Shown here: piece by piece, positions 54,201 to 61,465 of the stretch
Layout of the letters: each line of letters starts with the position of its first letter
Position numbering within the stretch: position 1 is the first letter of the stretch
Assembly: GCF_900112245.1 (NCBI RefSeq)
Contig: NZ_FOYX01000001.1
Coordinates: forward strand, 2,281,856 to 2,345,855
DNA from: Maribacter stanieri
GTDB lineage: Bacteria; Bacteroidota; Bacteroidia; Flavobacteriales; Flavobacteriaceae
Length of the DNA: 64,000 nucleotides
Direction: 5' to 3'
Notes under the pieces: model-generated
What the model was told of the DNA's origin: nothing
Databases searched by the model: none
The model's input: only the letters and a program-made list of their open reading frames with translations
Position numbers and translations under genes: made by a program

Positions 54201-54346
54201 AACCAACTATTGGCATAATGGTCGGCGAAAAATAAATGGATTAATGCGTCATAGGTTGATTCTAACGTAAAGAATATAGCAGAACCATGGAAAGCTAGCC
54301 CTACAATTAAAGCTAATATTAAGAGGGTGTTGGTTTTTTTTTCCAA
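51257..54346 (-). CDS. Large GT-C-like integral membrane protein with soluble C-terminal domains
   Basis: 1029 residues. About ten to thirteen membrane segments lie in the first 580 residues. The first periplasmic loop has the Asp-rich pattern of GT-C glycosyltransferases (STYDALIHLFFADHYANSWFDPWEYRWYTGFTVQSYPPL), similar to membrane proteins annotated as 6-pyruvoyl-tetrahydropterin synthase-related. After a further span near residue 615 comes a soluble tail: an NTF2-like region (NVVESYYDALDFKEFSRAHSYLDP) and a FxLYD-like beta domain (GQYSIIGELQNVDNTPADIVIKATLYNDNN). It could polymerise or modify the polysaccharide from a lipid-linked donor. It heads the operon with the lipoprotein and glycosidase. 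Confidence 0.72.
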   Translation of the reverse strand: MEKKTNTLLILALIVGLAFHGSAIFFTLESTYDALIHLFFADHYANSWFDPWEYRWYTGFTVQSYPPLVHQLIGILSYIGGLKFGMYTVALIAIVLFITGAYRFTLLMTGSRRIAGYGAVMAVFSSTFVETLHIFGQLPSISALSILLHAMTEIYLYIKTGKTRYFITSATMLAVTVTSHHVTPLFGMVFFIAPLMGMAVMDAAREKVASYKALTFKVFWATTLQHFWRIAKFGGTAIFLLIFCIFPYWYNSKRNPITQVAIPHGSRDNFLEITSSGLVFFIIPWGVFLFIIPYFFYRYFSKRYVFFGLSFALLTILGTGGTTPIPRLMLGEMAFNILTLDRFTLWATIMALPIFAEFAYRMVEGDLKTLIQTKFGGVYHRVLGGLIAGGMLFMVLFTMTLGYFRPSQPAKIKMLPIVNFLGADSHDSWRYLPLGFGDQMAWLSAQTGAMTVDGNYHSARRLPELTTRAIERIENSKFRGVEGIGSLQQFLTVPEKYNLKYIFSNDKFYDPILYYCGWQRLQQLENGIMVWEKLNVAPIPQIMPKQDVPTIMKIMWGVIPLLTVLIAIFVNIQMIWIRLLKSKKVPEHSFMKLELPYKKFPSKLLTFSHWWALGILICMGYGMFIFYVKNVTQLSPNNVVESYYDALDFKEFSRAHSYLDPEENIDIAQYMLEVSVTDGILSSYAKLDSLGIEIYDETENSAKAKVATRWITPLENVFNNDYHELIKRKNKWYLKSSKVDNDIPPDQLFTANSTTYYNHGRRKITTQETYHEDVLKQPVLEILSAKLVKYKGQYSIIGELQNVDNTPADIVIKATLYNDNNKELANYNAKHQIKHKLMPKETTTFKINFEGIAWSSTKDTLPPTFDPDQFTPVSFEEQPTKFNLQSAGNTANTDLYKHVALQDLEYNEQGFNGVLFNSGVQEVTIPQLIISYYDANSQLLWVDHKFVTEGVRIQRKQFFNYKPLDLDSLEIISSSLENCFVNGSPNKAIADKIFPNRKVIHEKKQTQPFKGKGYEFIKFEINSYIGNPK

Positions 54347-54803
54347 AGTTTATATTAGAATCAAATTCTACCTAAAGGTATTAAATATATGAGATGGAGA
54401 TTACAATTAAAAGCGAACGTTTAATATTTTAATAATAGAATACCTACAATACCGCGAGCTGTAATTTTGAAATCTTCAAATAGTTTATGTCAAATCTTTT
54501 AAAAAGTAAAAGTTTTCAAAATATATACTGTCTTAATAATCAAATTATAAAGGTCAATAGAAATGAAAAGAGGTTGGTATAAGCAAGTCTCCATTTTTAT
54601 ATGAATTTATTTTTGTAAGAAAATATATCGATACAAAGATATGCTTATTGTTTATTTTCTAGGCAATGAGCCACCGAACTAATAAAACCATTCGTCTACA
54701 GAAAAACGTTAGTCATCTTTTCGGGTCCAAAATCAACGTATCTGAAAAGTACTTTTACGGCATAACTATATAAAGTAACCAAAAACTAACTAAAATCTTA
54801 CCT
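54347..54803. other. 457-base divergent intergenic region
   Basis: A very AT-rich region between the giant membrane gene (leftward) and receiver-glycosyltransferase copy 2 (rightward). It contains P4 (54667-54757) for the rightward gene, a stray TAATTTTG at 54462-54469, and an AGAATTTG-like box (54369-54362, leftward) just before the membrane gene. No gene of plausible length is present. Confidence 0.6.
54667..54757 (+). promoter_or_regulatory. Promoter P4: three direct repeats at 21-bp spacing plus -7 box
   Basis: Repeats TGAGCCACCGAAC (54667), CCATTCGTCTACA (54688) and TTAGTCATCTTTT (54709) are 21 bp apart, and TACTTTTA starts at 54750, again 41 bases after the start of the nearest repeat. 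It is the most degenerate of the four repeat sets but has the best TA in its -7 box. It stands before receiver-glycosyltransferase copy 2. Confidence 0.65.
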
Positions 54804-55970
54804 ATGAAAATCTTAGCCATAGATGACCAAAAATTAATTTTACTATCTGTTGAAAAACGATTATCAGAATTAGGTTATGAAGTAAAGACAGCGAATTCAA
54901 TTGAAACAGGTATTAGATTGTTCGATTCATTTAAACCAGACTTGGTTTTATTAGATATGAATATGCCAGAAATGTGTGGAACAGAATTGGTTTCATGTAC
55001 GGGTACAGAAGTGGTTAAATACATTCGTGTATTTATGAGAAATGATACACCTATTTTAGTAATGTCCGGTAATACCGATGAGGCTCTTATCATGAAAAAT
55101 TTTGATTTAGGGGTTAATGATTACATGAAAAAACCGGTAAGTCTAGATGAAATGGCTGCTAGAATAAAGAGAATTATTGGAGCTCCAGAAAATAAGGCGG
55201 GAACTACCACAACAATATCTGACACACGCATGTTGCAGAAAAATTGTGTGGGAGTTGTAATTCCATGTTATAATGAAGAGACAAGACTATCAAGTGAAGA
55301 GTTTAAAAACTTCGCCCATAAAAATTTAGGCTACCATCTATGTTTTGTAAATGATGGAAGTACAGATAATACCATGGCTGTACTACAGAAACTACAAAAA
55401 GAAAATCCTTCTAATATAAGTATCTACAATTGCGAACAAAATGGAGGTAAGGCAGAAGCGGTACGTCAAGGAATACTTAATCTCGTTAAAGATGAGCAAT
55501 TTGATTATATAGGATTTTTAGATGCAGATTTATCTACCGATTTTAGAGATTTCGATGATTTGGTAAAAACAATTGAGCAATCGGACTTTAAAATAGTAAG
55601 CGGTTCTCGTATCTCAAGAATGGGAGCAAATATTACAAAAGAGTCAGCCCGTAAGGTAATTAGTATGACTATTAATTTTATTATCCAAACCATTTTAGGG
55701 ATGCCATTTAAAGACACACAATGTGGTGCCAAGGTAATGGACCGTGAAGTTGCTTCTAAAATGTTCAATAAAAAATTTGTTACCAAATGGCTATTTGATG
55801 TGGAACTTTTTATGAGAATGAAAAAGTATTTTGGTAAAACAGAGGTAAAGAGCATGATTTGTGAGCAACCGTTAAAAAGATGGATACATGCAGATGGTTC
55901 TAAACTATCTATGAAAGACTCCGTTAAAATTGTTGGTCAACTAGCTCAAATAGCAGTTCATTATAGGTAA
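54804..55970 (+). CDS. Receiver domain fused to family-2 glycosyltransferase, copy 2
   Basis: 388 residues, paralogous to copy 1 (44675) along its full length. Receiver: Asp7-Asp8, phosphoacceptor Asp51 (LLDMNMPEMCG), Ser in VMSGNTDE and Lys in DYMKKPVS. GT2 domain: VIPCYNEETRL, FVNDGSTDNTMAVL, FLDADLSTDFRDF and DTQCGAKVM. It carries an 8-residue insertion (residues 59-66, GTELVSCT) right after the phosphorylation loop, encoded by a near-exact 24-base tandem duplication (54978-54992 and 55002-55016). It stands alone behind P4, 460 bases from the divergent membrane-protein operon. Confidence 0.9.
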   Translation: MKILAIDDQKLILLSVEKRLSELGYEVKTANSIETGIRLFDSFKPDLVLLDMNMPEMCGTELVSCTGTEVVKYIRVFMRNDTPILVMSGNTDEALIMKNFDLGVNDYMKKPVSLDEMAARIKRIIGAPENKAGTTTTISDTRMLQKNCVGVVIPCYNEETRLSSEEFKNFAHKNLGYHLCFVNDGSTDNTMAVLQKLQKENPSNISIYNCEQNGGKAEAVRQGILNLVKDEQFDYIGFLDADLSTDFRDFDDLVKTIEQSDFKIVSGSRISRMGANITKESARKVISMTINFIIQTILGMPFKDTQCGAKVMDREVASKMFNKKFVTKWLFDVELFMRMKKYFGKTEVKSMICEQPLKRWIHADGSKLSMKDSVKIVGQLAQIAVHYR

Positions 55971-56060
55971 TGTTACTTAAAATTTAGGTTCACATAATTT
56001 CAAGTATAGAATAGGTGTTGAGGTTTAATTGCTCAACACTTTTTGTTTTTTTAGGGTTAA

Positions 56061-56088
56061 TTGCTTCTTTTACCAAAGTGTATCTTTG
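56061..56088 (+). promoter_or_regulatory. Promoter for the FUSC-family gene
   Basis: TTG at 56061 and TATCTTTG at 56081-56088 (TAnnTTTG match) with a 17-base spacer. The start of transcription would be near 56095, just before a TTG codon at 56107, which guided the start chosen for the gene. Confidence 0.5.
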
Positions 56089-56106
56089 TGCTTGATTTTA
56101 TTGGTA

Positions 56107-58335
56107 TTGGAAAAAATTCAACATTACATTTCTGTTTATTTTAAAGAACTGGTTCAATTTCTGGTCAGCACTAATTTTACTAAATCTGTGCTTACCGTAA
56201 TTGCGGTTATTATACCTATCGCCATTGGGGTTTTAACAGGGTATACAGAAATTGGAGTCGCTATTTGCTTTGGTGCTTTTTGGTGTTCTCCTAGTGATGT
56301 TCATGGTAGTCAACGGCACAAAGTTCTAGGCATACTCTTTTCAGGTGCGTTGGTAATGGTTGTAAGTTTTATAGGTGGCTATTTACATTATTCTCCTTGG
56401 CTTTCTCTTGTCATTTTAGGATTGATGAGTTTTGCCATTTCCTTTATTTCTGCCTACGGGTTTAGAGCCTCGCTTATTAGTTTCTCTGGTCTTTTAGCAT
56501 TGATTTTAAGTTTTGCCCATACTCCCGATAAATTGGAGATTTATGAATATTCGCTATTGGTTGGTCTTGGTAGTCTCTGGTATTTAGGGTTGTCCTTATT
56601 ATGGTTTAAAATAAACCCGAAAGGGCAAACAGAAGAGGTTTTGTATGAAACCATAGGTAATACAGCTAAACTTTTAAAGAAACGTGGAACGCTAATTGAC
56701 CAACAATCCAATAGAAAAAAGTTACAAGAAAGCTTGTTCTTATTACAGAGTCAACTTACAGAACAGCACGATATCTTACGTGAAATTTTAATTCTATCTC
56801 GAAAAAACTCTGGTATATCGGTATACAATGGTAAGCGTGTTTTGGTATTGGCGCAACTTATAGAAATGTTAGAAACTTCAGGTGCCAACCCTGTCAACTA
56901 TATAAAGATGGATGATCAATTTAAATTGCATCCTGAGTTTATCACCCATTTTCAAAATCTGATTTTTGAGATGGCAAATCAATTGCAATTAATTTCAGAA
57001 ATAGGTAATAAGCCAAATCAAATACCAAAGCATGATGGTTTAACAGCCCTTTTTGAAGACATTCGAATTAAGATTTTAGAGCTGGACAAAATTAAAGAAG
57101 TAAAGGCTTATGAGGCATTTATCATGTTTCAAAATTTATTGGAATATCAAGAAAAGCAATTTGATAAGCTAAAAAGAATAAAATGGCTATTAAGCGATCA
57201 TGATGTTGCTTCAGAAGAATTTATTGACAAAGAAATTCTGAAACGTTTTTTGATTTCTCAAGATTATAGTCCGAGTATATTATTACGAAATCTAAGTTTT
57301 AGGTCTACCATATTTAGACATTCGTTACGTTTGGCAGTAACCTTAATGATTGGTTTTATTCTAGGCAATTTGTTTTCGTTTCAGAATCCGTATTGGATTC
57401 TTTTAACCATTATTTTGATTATGAGACCTAATTACGGTCTTACTAAAACACGTTCTAAAGACAGAACAATTGGTACTATGATTGGTGGTGTTATCGCTAC
57501 GGTTATAGTTTTTCTAATACAAGATGTATATGTGTACGCAGTATTGGCATTGATCTCTTTTGTAATTGCACTTTCAATGCTGCAGAAAAATTATAAAGCA
57601 TCTGCCATATATATCACTTTAAGTATCGTATTTATTTATGGTATTCTACAACCCGATGTTATGACGGTTATTCAATATCGAATACTAGATACGTTGTTAG
57701 GAGCAGGGTTGTCTTACTTAGGATTTTTGTTTTTATGGCCAAGCTGGGGCTTTCAAGAAATACGAAAAGATGTAACTAAAAGTGTAGAAGCGAACAGGGT
57801 ATATTTATCTAAAATTGCGGATTATTATATACAAAAAGGCAGAGTACCCACAAGTTATAGACTGGCACGTAAAAATGCTTTTTTAGAAACTTCTAACCTA
57901 AGTTCGGCATTTCAACGAATGACCCAAGAACCGCATTCAAAGCAGAAGAATTTGAATAAGATTTATGAGTTGGTTGAATTGAACCATAACTTTTTATCAT
58001 CATTGGCATCGTTGAGTATTTACATTCAACACCATACAACTACCGAGGCATCTGAGCGTTTTAATACTATTATAACGAAGATCGATGAAAACCTTTCTAT
58101 GGTACTTCAATCGTTGTCTAAGGAAGCGACAGGAGACCAGAAGCCAAATTTTGATGCCGTGATTTCTTTTGAAAAACAATTGCCAAAATTCGAATCTGAT
58201 CAGGTAAATTTAAGTGCCGATGATAATGGCGCGTTAAAACGGAATCATCAAGAGGAACAATTGATATGGGAACAATTGCGTTGGCTGTTTTCTTTGAGTT
58301 CTAATATGATGAAACTAACCTTGAGCTTAAAGTAG
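56107..58335 (+). CDS. FUSC/YccS-family membrane protein
   Basis: About 742 residues from the TTG at 56107. The frame is open from 56029 (also a TTG), but a promoter lies inside that extension. Two repeats of a membrane module (ITIAVIIPIAIGVLTG-like segment then a second one after residue 400, FRHSLRLAVTLMIGFILGNLFSFQNPYWILLTIILIMRPNYGLTKTRSKDRTIGTMIGG), each followed by a soluble helical part. The second module carries the family signature PNYGxTxxRxxxRxxGTxxG. FUSC/YccS proteins are putative efflux or aromatic acid exporters of the inner membrane; substrates are unknown. Downstream is the convergent CAT-like gene, one base away. Confidence 0.85.
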   Translation: MEKIQHYISVYFKELVQFLVSTNFTKSVLTVIAVIIPIAIGVLTGYTEIGVAICFGAFWCSPSDVHGSQRHKVLGILFSGALVMVVSFIGGYLHYSPWLSLVILGLMSFAISFISAYGFRASLISFSGLLALILSFAHTPDKLEIYEYSLLVGLGSLWYLGLSLLWFKINPKGQTEEVLYETIGNTAKLLKKRGTLIDQQSNRKKLQESLFLLQSQLTEQHDILREILILSRKNSGISVYNGKRVLVLAQLIEMLETSGANPVNYIKMDDQFKLHPEFITHFQNLIFEMANQLQLISEIGNKPNQIPKHDGLTALFEDIRIKILELDKIKEVKAYEAFIMFQNLLEYQEKQFDKLKRIKWLLSDHDVASEEFIDKEILKRFLISQDYSPSILLRNLSFRSTIFRHSLRLAVTLMIGFILGNLFSFQNPYWILLTIILIMRPNYGLTKTRSKDRTIGTMIGGVIATVIVFLIQDVYVYAVLALISFVIALSMLQKNYKASAIYITLSIVFIYGILQPDVMTVIQYRILDTLLGAGLSYLGFLFLWPSWGFQEIRKDVTKSVEANRVYLSKIADYYIQKGRVPTSYRLARKNAFLETSNLSSAFQRMTQEPHSKQKNLNKIYELVELNHNFLSSLASLSIYIQHHTTTEASERFNTIITKIDENLSMVLQSLSKEATGDQKPNFDAVISFEKQLPKFESDQVNLSADDNGALKRNHQEEQLIWEQLRWLFSLSSNMMKLTLSLK

Positions 58336-58965
58336 TTAATTATTCTCATTCATTAGTTCTTGAAGTTTCTCAAAGAATTGCCCAACATGTAAACCGTCCA
58401 TTAATCCATGGTGCACGTGAACGGAAACGGACATCAATTGCTTATCATTTTCCGTTACCATTTTACCGAAACTTATTTTAGGGCAACTGTCAGGAAAATC
58501 ATAATGTCTGGCGTGTGAAAGAGAGGTGAAATCTATCCAGGGTAATGCTGAAAAATGAATTACGTTTTCACCCGATAGTGCGGGCATTAAACTATTAGAA
58601 TTTCTTACCTCTTCAATTCTTGGTGCAGCTAAGTCGCAGAAGGTTTTAAAATCTTCATGATAATCTAAATATGAAAATCCAAAAGAACCATTTTCACGGT
58701 TTATAGTTGGTGATGCATTTATTGCTTCATATTCAAATAGTTTACCATCAATAATTCGATATCTAAACGGTTCTATTTTATTGGCGGTTACTAGCGTTTT
58801 GTGCAGATAATATAAAAAGAAGGAATAGCCATTTTCTTTTGAAATTTTATAGGCTAACTTACAATCAATTTTAGCTGTAACACCAAAAAATGGCTCACTG
58901 AACTTAGAGAAAAATTCAAAATGATCTTTTCTGTACCATTCTTTAATGTTTATTTCTTTTCGCAT
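58336..58965 (-). CDS. Chloramphenicol acetyltransferase-like protein (CatA family)
   Basis: 209 residues, the usual length of the CAT family. The catalytic motif HHxxxDG is intact (HVHHGLMDGLHVGQFF, His as base), and the N-terminus (MRKEINIKEWYRKDHFEFFSKFSEPFFGVTAKID) is the CatA pattern. It acetylates a hydroxyl group using acetyl-CoA in the cytoplasm. Many chromosomal Bacteroidota members have not been shown to give chloramphenicol resistance, so the substrate is left open. It converges with the FUSC gene, which is a potential exporter. Confidence 0.85.
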   Translation of the reverse strand: MRKEINIKEWYRKDHFEFFSKFSEPFFGVTAKIDCKLAYKISKENGYSFFLYYLHKTLVTANKIEPFRYRIIDGKLFEYEAINASPTINRENGSFGFSYLDYHEDFKTFCDLAAPRIEEVRNSNSLMPALSGENVIHFSALPWIDFTSLSHARHYDFPDSCPKISFGKMVTENDKQLMSVSVHVHHGLMDGLHVGQFFEKLQELMNENN

Positions 58966-59067
58966 TGTCGTTGGTCTGTTGATTTTTTAAAAGTTGAAGA
59001 GGAGTAAACTATCTATAGCAATATACAAGGAATATTAAAATTGCATTTAAGCGACAGATTAGTTTTA

Positions 59068-59601
59068 TTATTCATTGATTAAATAATCCTCAAAACGATT
59101 TCCTATAGCTTCAGAATTAAGTCGTTTTCCCCATTGTATTAAATTTTCTTTAGGCTCACTTGTGTCAGAAATGCTAAATAGAACTAAGAGATCTTTACCT
59201 AACTCATTTCTAAAAAAATGCTCTGTCCGTAGTTTTTCTAATACTTGAACACAGGTTTCAAACAAGGTATTTCTAAAAGCTTCAAAATCTAAGTCGTCAT
59301 TATCTACTTCATCAGATACCATTTTACAAATGTCATTAAACTCAGTGTTAGCTCCATCAGATGTAAACCATTCTGCAGGTTCAAACTCGTAAGTATCTTT
59401 ATATGTGGGGTCTTCTAACTGTAGTTCTTTTAAATGACTTTTTGTATTGGTAAAAGGTACTACAGTCATGGCGCCATCATCACTAATCAATGAAAATGAG
59501 CATATGTCAGAACCATATTTCTTACTATTTTCTTTGAAAATTTTTCTAGTTGCACTTTCAATTTTGCTTTTTAATTCTTCAAAATTAAAATTTGTATTCA
59601 T
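59068..59601 (-). CDS. DUF4303-family protein
   Basis: About 177 residues from the ATG at 59601; two earlier in-frame ATGs (59628 and 59619) give a less typical N-terminus. The sequence resembles DUF4303: CSFSLISDDGAMTVVPFTNTKSHL near residue 35, EPAEWFTSDGA near residue 72 and VLFSISDTSEPKENLIQWGKRLNS near the end. The family is of unknown function and related to proteins found in polymorphic-toxin immunity neighbourhoods, but no toxin gene is visible here. A short frameshifted gene lies upstream in the same direction. Confidence 0.7.
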   Translation of the reverse strand: MNTNFNFEELKSKIESATRKIFKENSKKYGSDICSFSLISDDGAMTVVPFTNTKSHLKELQLEDPTYKDTYEFEPAEWFTSDGANTEFNDICKMVSDEVDNDDLDFEAFRNTLFETCVQVLEKLRTEHFFRNELGKDLLVLFSISDTSEPKENLIQWGKRLNSEAIGNRFEDYLINE

Positions 59602-59671
59602 AGTTTTTGAATTATACATAATGGTCACAAATAACCGTCAATTATATTTTTAATATTGCGATTGTTCTTAA

Positions 59672-60012
59672 CTATTGTTTTTTAATTAGCCTTACGGTGT
59701 CGATTTTTTCAATATAATTAAAGTCAAACTCGCTAGAGGCTCTTTCAATTGTCATAATTGTATCTGAAATGTTTAATATTCGCCATTGTTTCTGATAGCC
59801 AATTAAGTCCGTTCTTAAACCTTCTAAAATTAATATATTATCTCTTTTTTGAAGGGTGTATGAAGTAGAATCAATTCCTAGAAAAAAATGTGTGATTTGT
59901 TCTTTGGATATTTCATAATAGGGAGGCCAAGAATGGTTTCATCAGATAGTTTTGCATCATTCTTAATATCAATCCACCACTTATCCGTACTTCTAATAAA
60001 TGATACTCCCAT
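59672..60012 (-). pseudogene. Frameshifted small gene of unknown function
   Basis: Leftward, an ATG at 60012 opens MGVSFIRSTDKWWIDIKNDAKLSDETILGLP, which then hits a stop (at 59880) in its own frame. In another frame, from about 59923, the reading continues cleanly as YYEISKEQITHFFLGIDSTSYTLQKRDNILILEG and on to a stop at 59672. Adding one C in the GGG/CCC run (59921-59923) would join them. A third frame above 60012 (QLFNYTKKNKWEYHLLE) also looks coding, so the gene may carry two breaks and once started further up. It is either a decayed gene or a base-calling error. No family recognised. Confidence 0.6.
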
Positions 60013-60135
60013 TTATTTTTCTTGGTATAATTAAATAACTGCTTAGACACAACTATGTAGAATCATTTTTAGATAAGAAAGATACAATTTCCATCTAAAA
60101 CCAAAAATGGGTTATGGTAAATGGTAATTGTAAAA

Positions 60136-61389
60136 TTACCCTTGTGCAATGACACTTTCCGGAACTGGAATTTCATAAACCTGCAAATGAAAATAGGGTA
60201 GGGCAGCAATTAAATGATCAAAAATATCTGCCATTACATACTCATAATTTTCCCATCGTTTGTCTGAGCTAAATGCATAAATTTCTAAGGGAATTCCCTG
60301 TGGTGTTGGCGGTAATTGGCGCACCATTAATGTCATTCCTTTATTTACTGCAGAATGGTTTTGAAGATAATCGTTTACGTATTTTCTAAAAACTCCAATA
60401 TTCGTCAAATTTCTACCATTAATAGCCAGGTCTTTATTTATATTATTACTGGTGTTGTAAGTATTTATCTGTTCGCTACGTGTTGTTAAGTAGGGCTGAA
60501 TCAGTTGTATTTTTTGAAATTCTTCTACATCTGCATCAGATAGAAAACGAATGCTTTTTTGACTAATGATCAAAGCACGTTTAATACGTCTTCCGCCAGC
60601 TTCTTGCATACCTCGCCAGTTCTTGAACGAATCTGAAATTAAGGCATAGGTAGGTATTGTGGTAATTGTCTTATCAAAATTCTGTACTTTAACTGTTGCC
60701 AATGATATTTCAATAACATCACCATCTGCACCAAATTTGTCAAAACTGATCCAATCTCCAATACGTACCATATCATTGATACTGACTTGAATACTGGCAA
60801 CTAAACCTAGAATAGAATCTTTGAAGATTAAAAGTATTACGGCAGAACCTGCACCAAGAGCGGTGAAAAATTTCCAAACCTGAATTTCTGTTATAATAGC
60901 GAAAATGGTAAAAATACCCAGTACCCAAGCAAAGATCATAAAGACCTGTATGTAACTGCCCATGGGTTTATCTCTAAACCTTGGCTTGGTCTTTAAATAA
61001 TCGTTTATACTTTTAAATACACTTTTAACCACGTAAAGCGTGAGTACCACAAAAAGTACATGTAAGAACTTTAATGCTATAACGGCCGCATATTCAAAGC
61101 CAATAAAGCCAAAGGGCACAAGTTCTACCAATATACTTAATGGTAGAATGTGTGCGAGATATCTAGGCACTCTATTAGCTACTAAAAAATTGTCAAAATT
61201 GGTTTTAGACTTGCGTGCTAATCTAAGGGAGACAGAACGTAAAACCTTCCAAATAATTAAATCTAAGAACCACGCTAATACTAGTGCAATTACTAATAAA
61301 ATGGTAAGATTTAAATACGAAGCAGAAGTTTCGTTAAGTCCTGCTTCAACAAGGTAATTATATAGTATTCTGTGAAAATCATCCTTCAT
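60136..61389 (-). CDS. MscS-family mechanosensitive channel, YbdG-like
   Basis: 417 residues, the same size as Escherichia coli YbdG. Five membrane segments in the first 190 residues, then the pore helix and the beta domain: FTALGAGSAVILLIFKDSILGLVASIQVSINDMVRIGDWISFDKFGADGDVIEISLATVKVQNFDKTITTIPTYALISDSFKNW. The GxGSAxxxLIFKDSILGLVASI pore-lining pattern and long C-terminal alpha/beta domain (PPTPQGIPLEIYAFSSDKRWENYE) place it in the YbdG group. It protects cells from osmotic downshock. It is followed by stress genes in the same direction, but a 76-base gap separates the usp gene. Confidence 0.92.
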   Translation of the reverse strand: MKDDFHRILYNYLVEAGLNETSASYLNLTILLVIALVLAWFLDLIIWKVLRSVSLRLARKSKTNFDNFLVANRVPRYLAHILPLSILVELVPFGFIGFEYAAVIALKFLHVLFVVLTLYVVKSVFKSINDYLKTKPRFRDKPMGSYIQVFMIFAWVLGIFTIFAIITEIQVWKFFTALGAGSAVILLIFKDSILGLVASIQVSINDMVRIGDWISFDKFGADGDVIEISLATVKVQNFDKTITTIPTYALISDSFKNWRGMQEAGGRRIKRALIISQKSIRFLSDADVEEFQKIQLIQPYLTTRSEQINTYNTSNNINKDLAINGRNLTNIGVFRKYVNDYLQNHSAVNKGMTLMVRQLPPTPQGIPLEIYAFSSDKRWENYEYVMADIFDHLIAALPYFHLQVYEIPVPESVIAQG

Positions 61390-61465
61390 TTTGCATATTC
61401 TTTTTTCGTATGCAAAGGTACAATATATGCATTAGCTAGAAGGGGAGTTGGGTCGTGTAAATAGC

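Noticed and set aside
39405-54346. Calling the locus a true pel operon
   Set aside because: Only the general parts match (TPR/barrel, GT4, flippase, hydrolase). PelD, PelE and PelC are not present and the hydrolase belongs to a different family.
54362-54410. A ladder promoter for the leftward giant membrane gene
   Set aside because: An AGAATTTG-like box is present, but no 21-bp repeat units are found at the expected distance.
54978-55016. Reading the REC insertion in copy 2 as a frameshift
   Set aside because: The added length is 24 bases, in frame, and both receiver halves and the GT domain remain intact.
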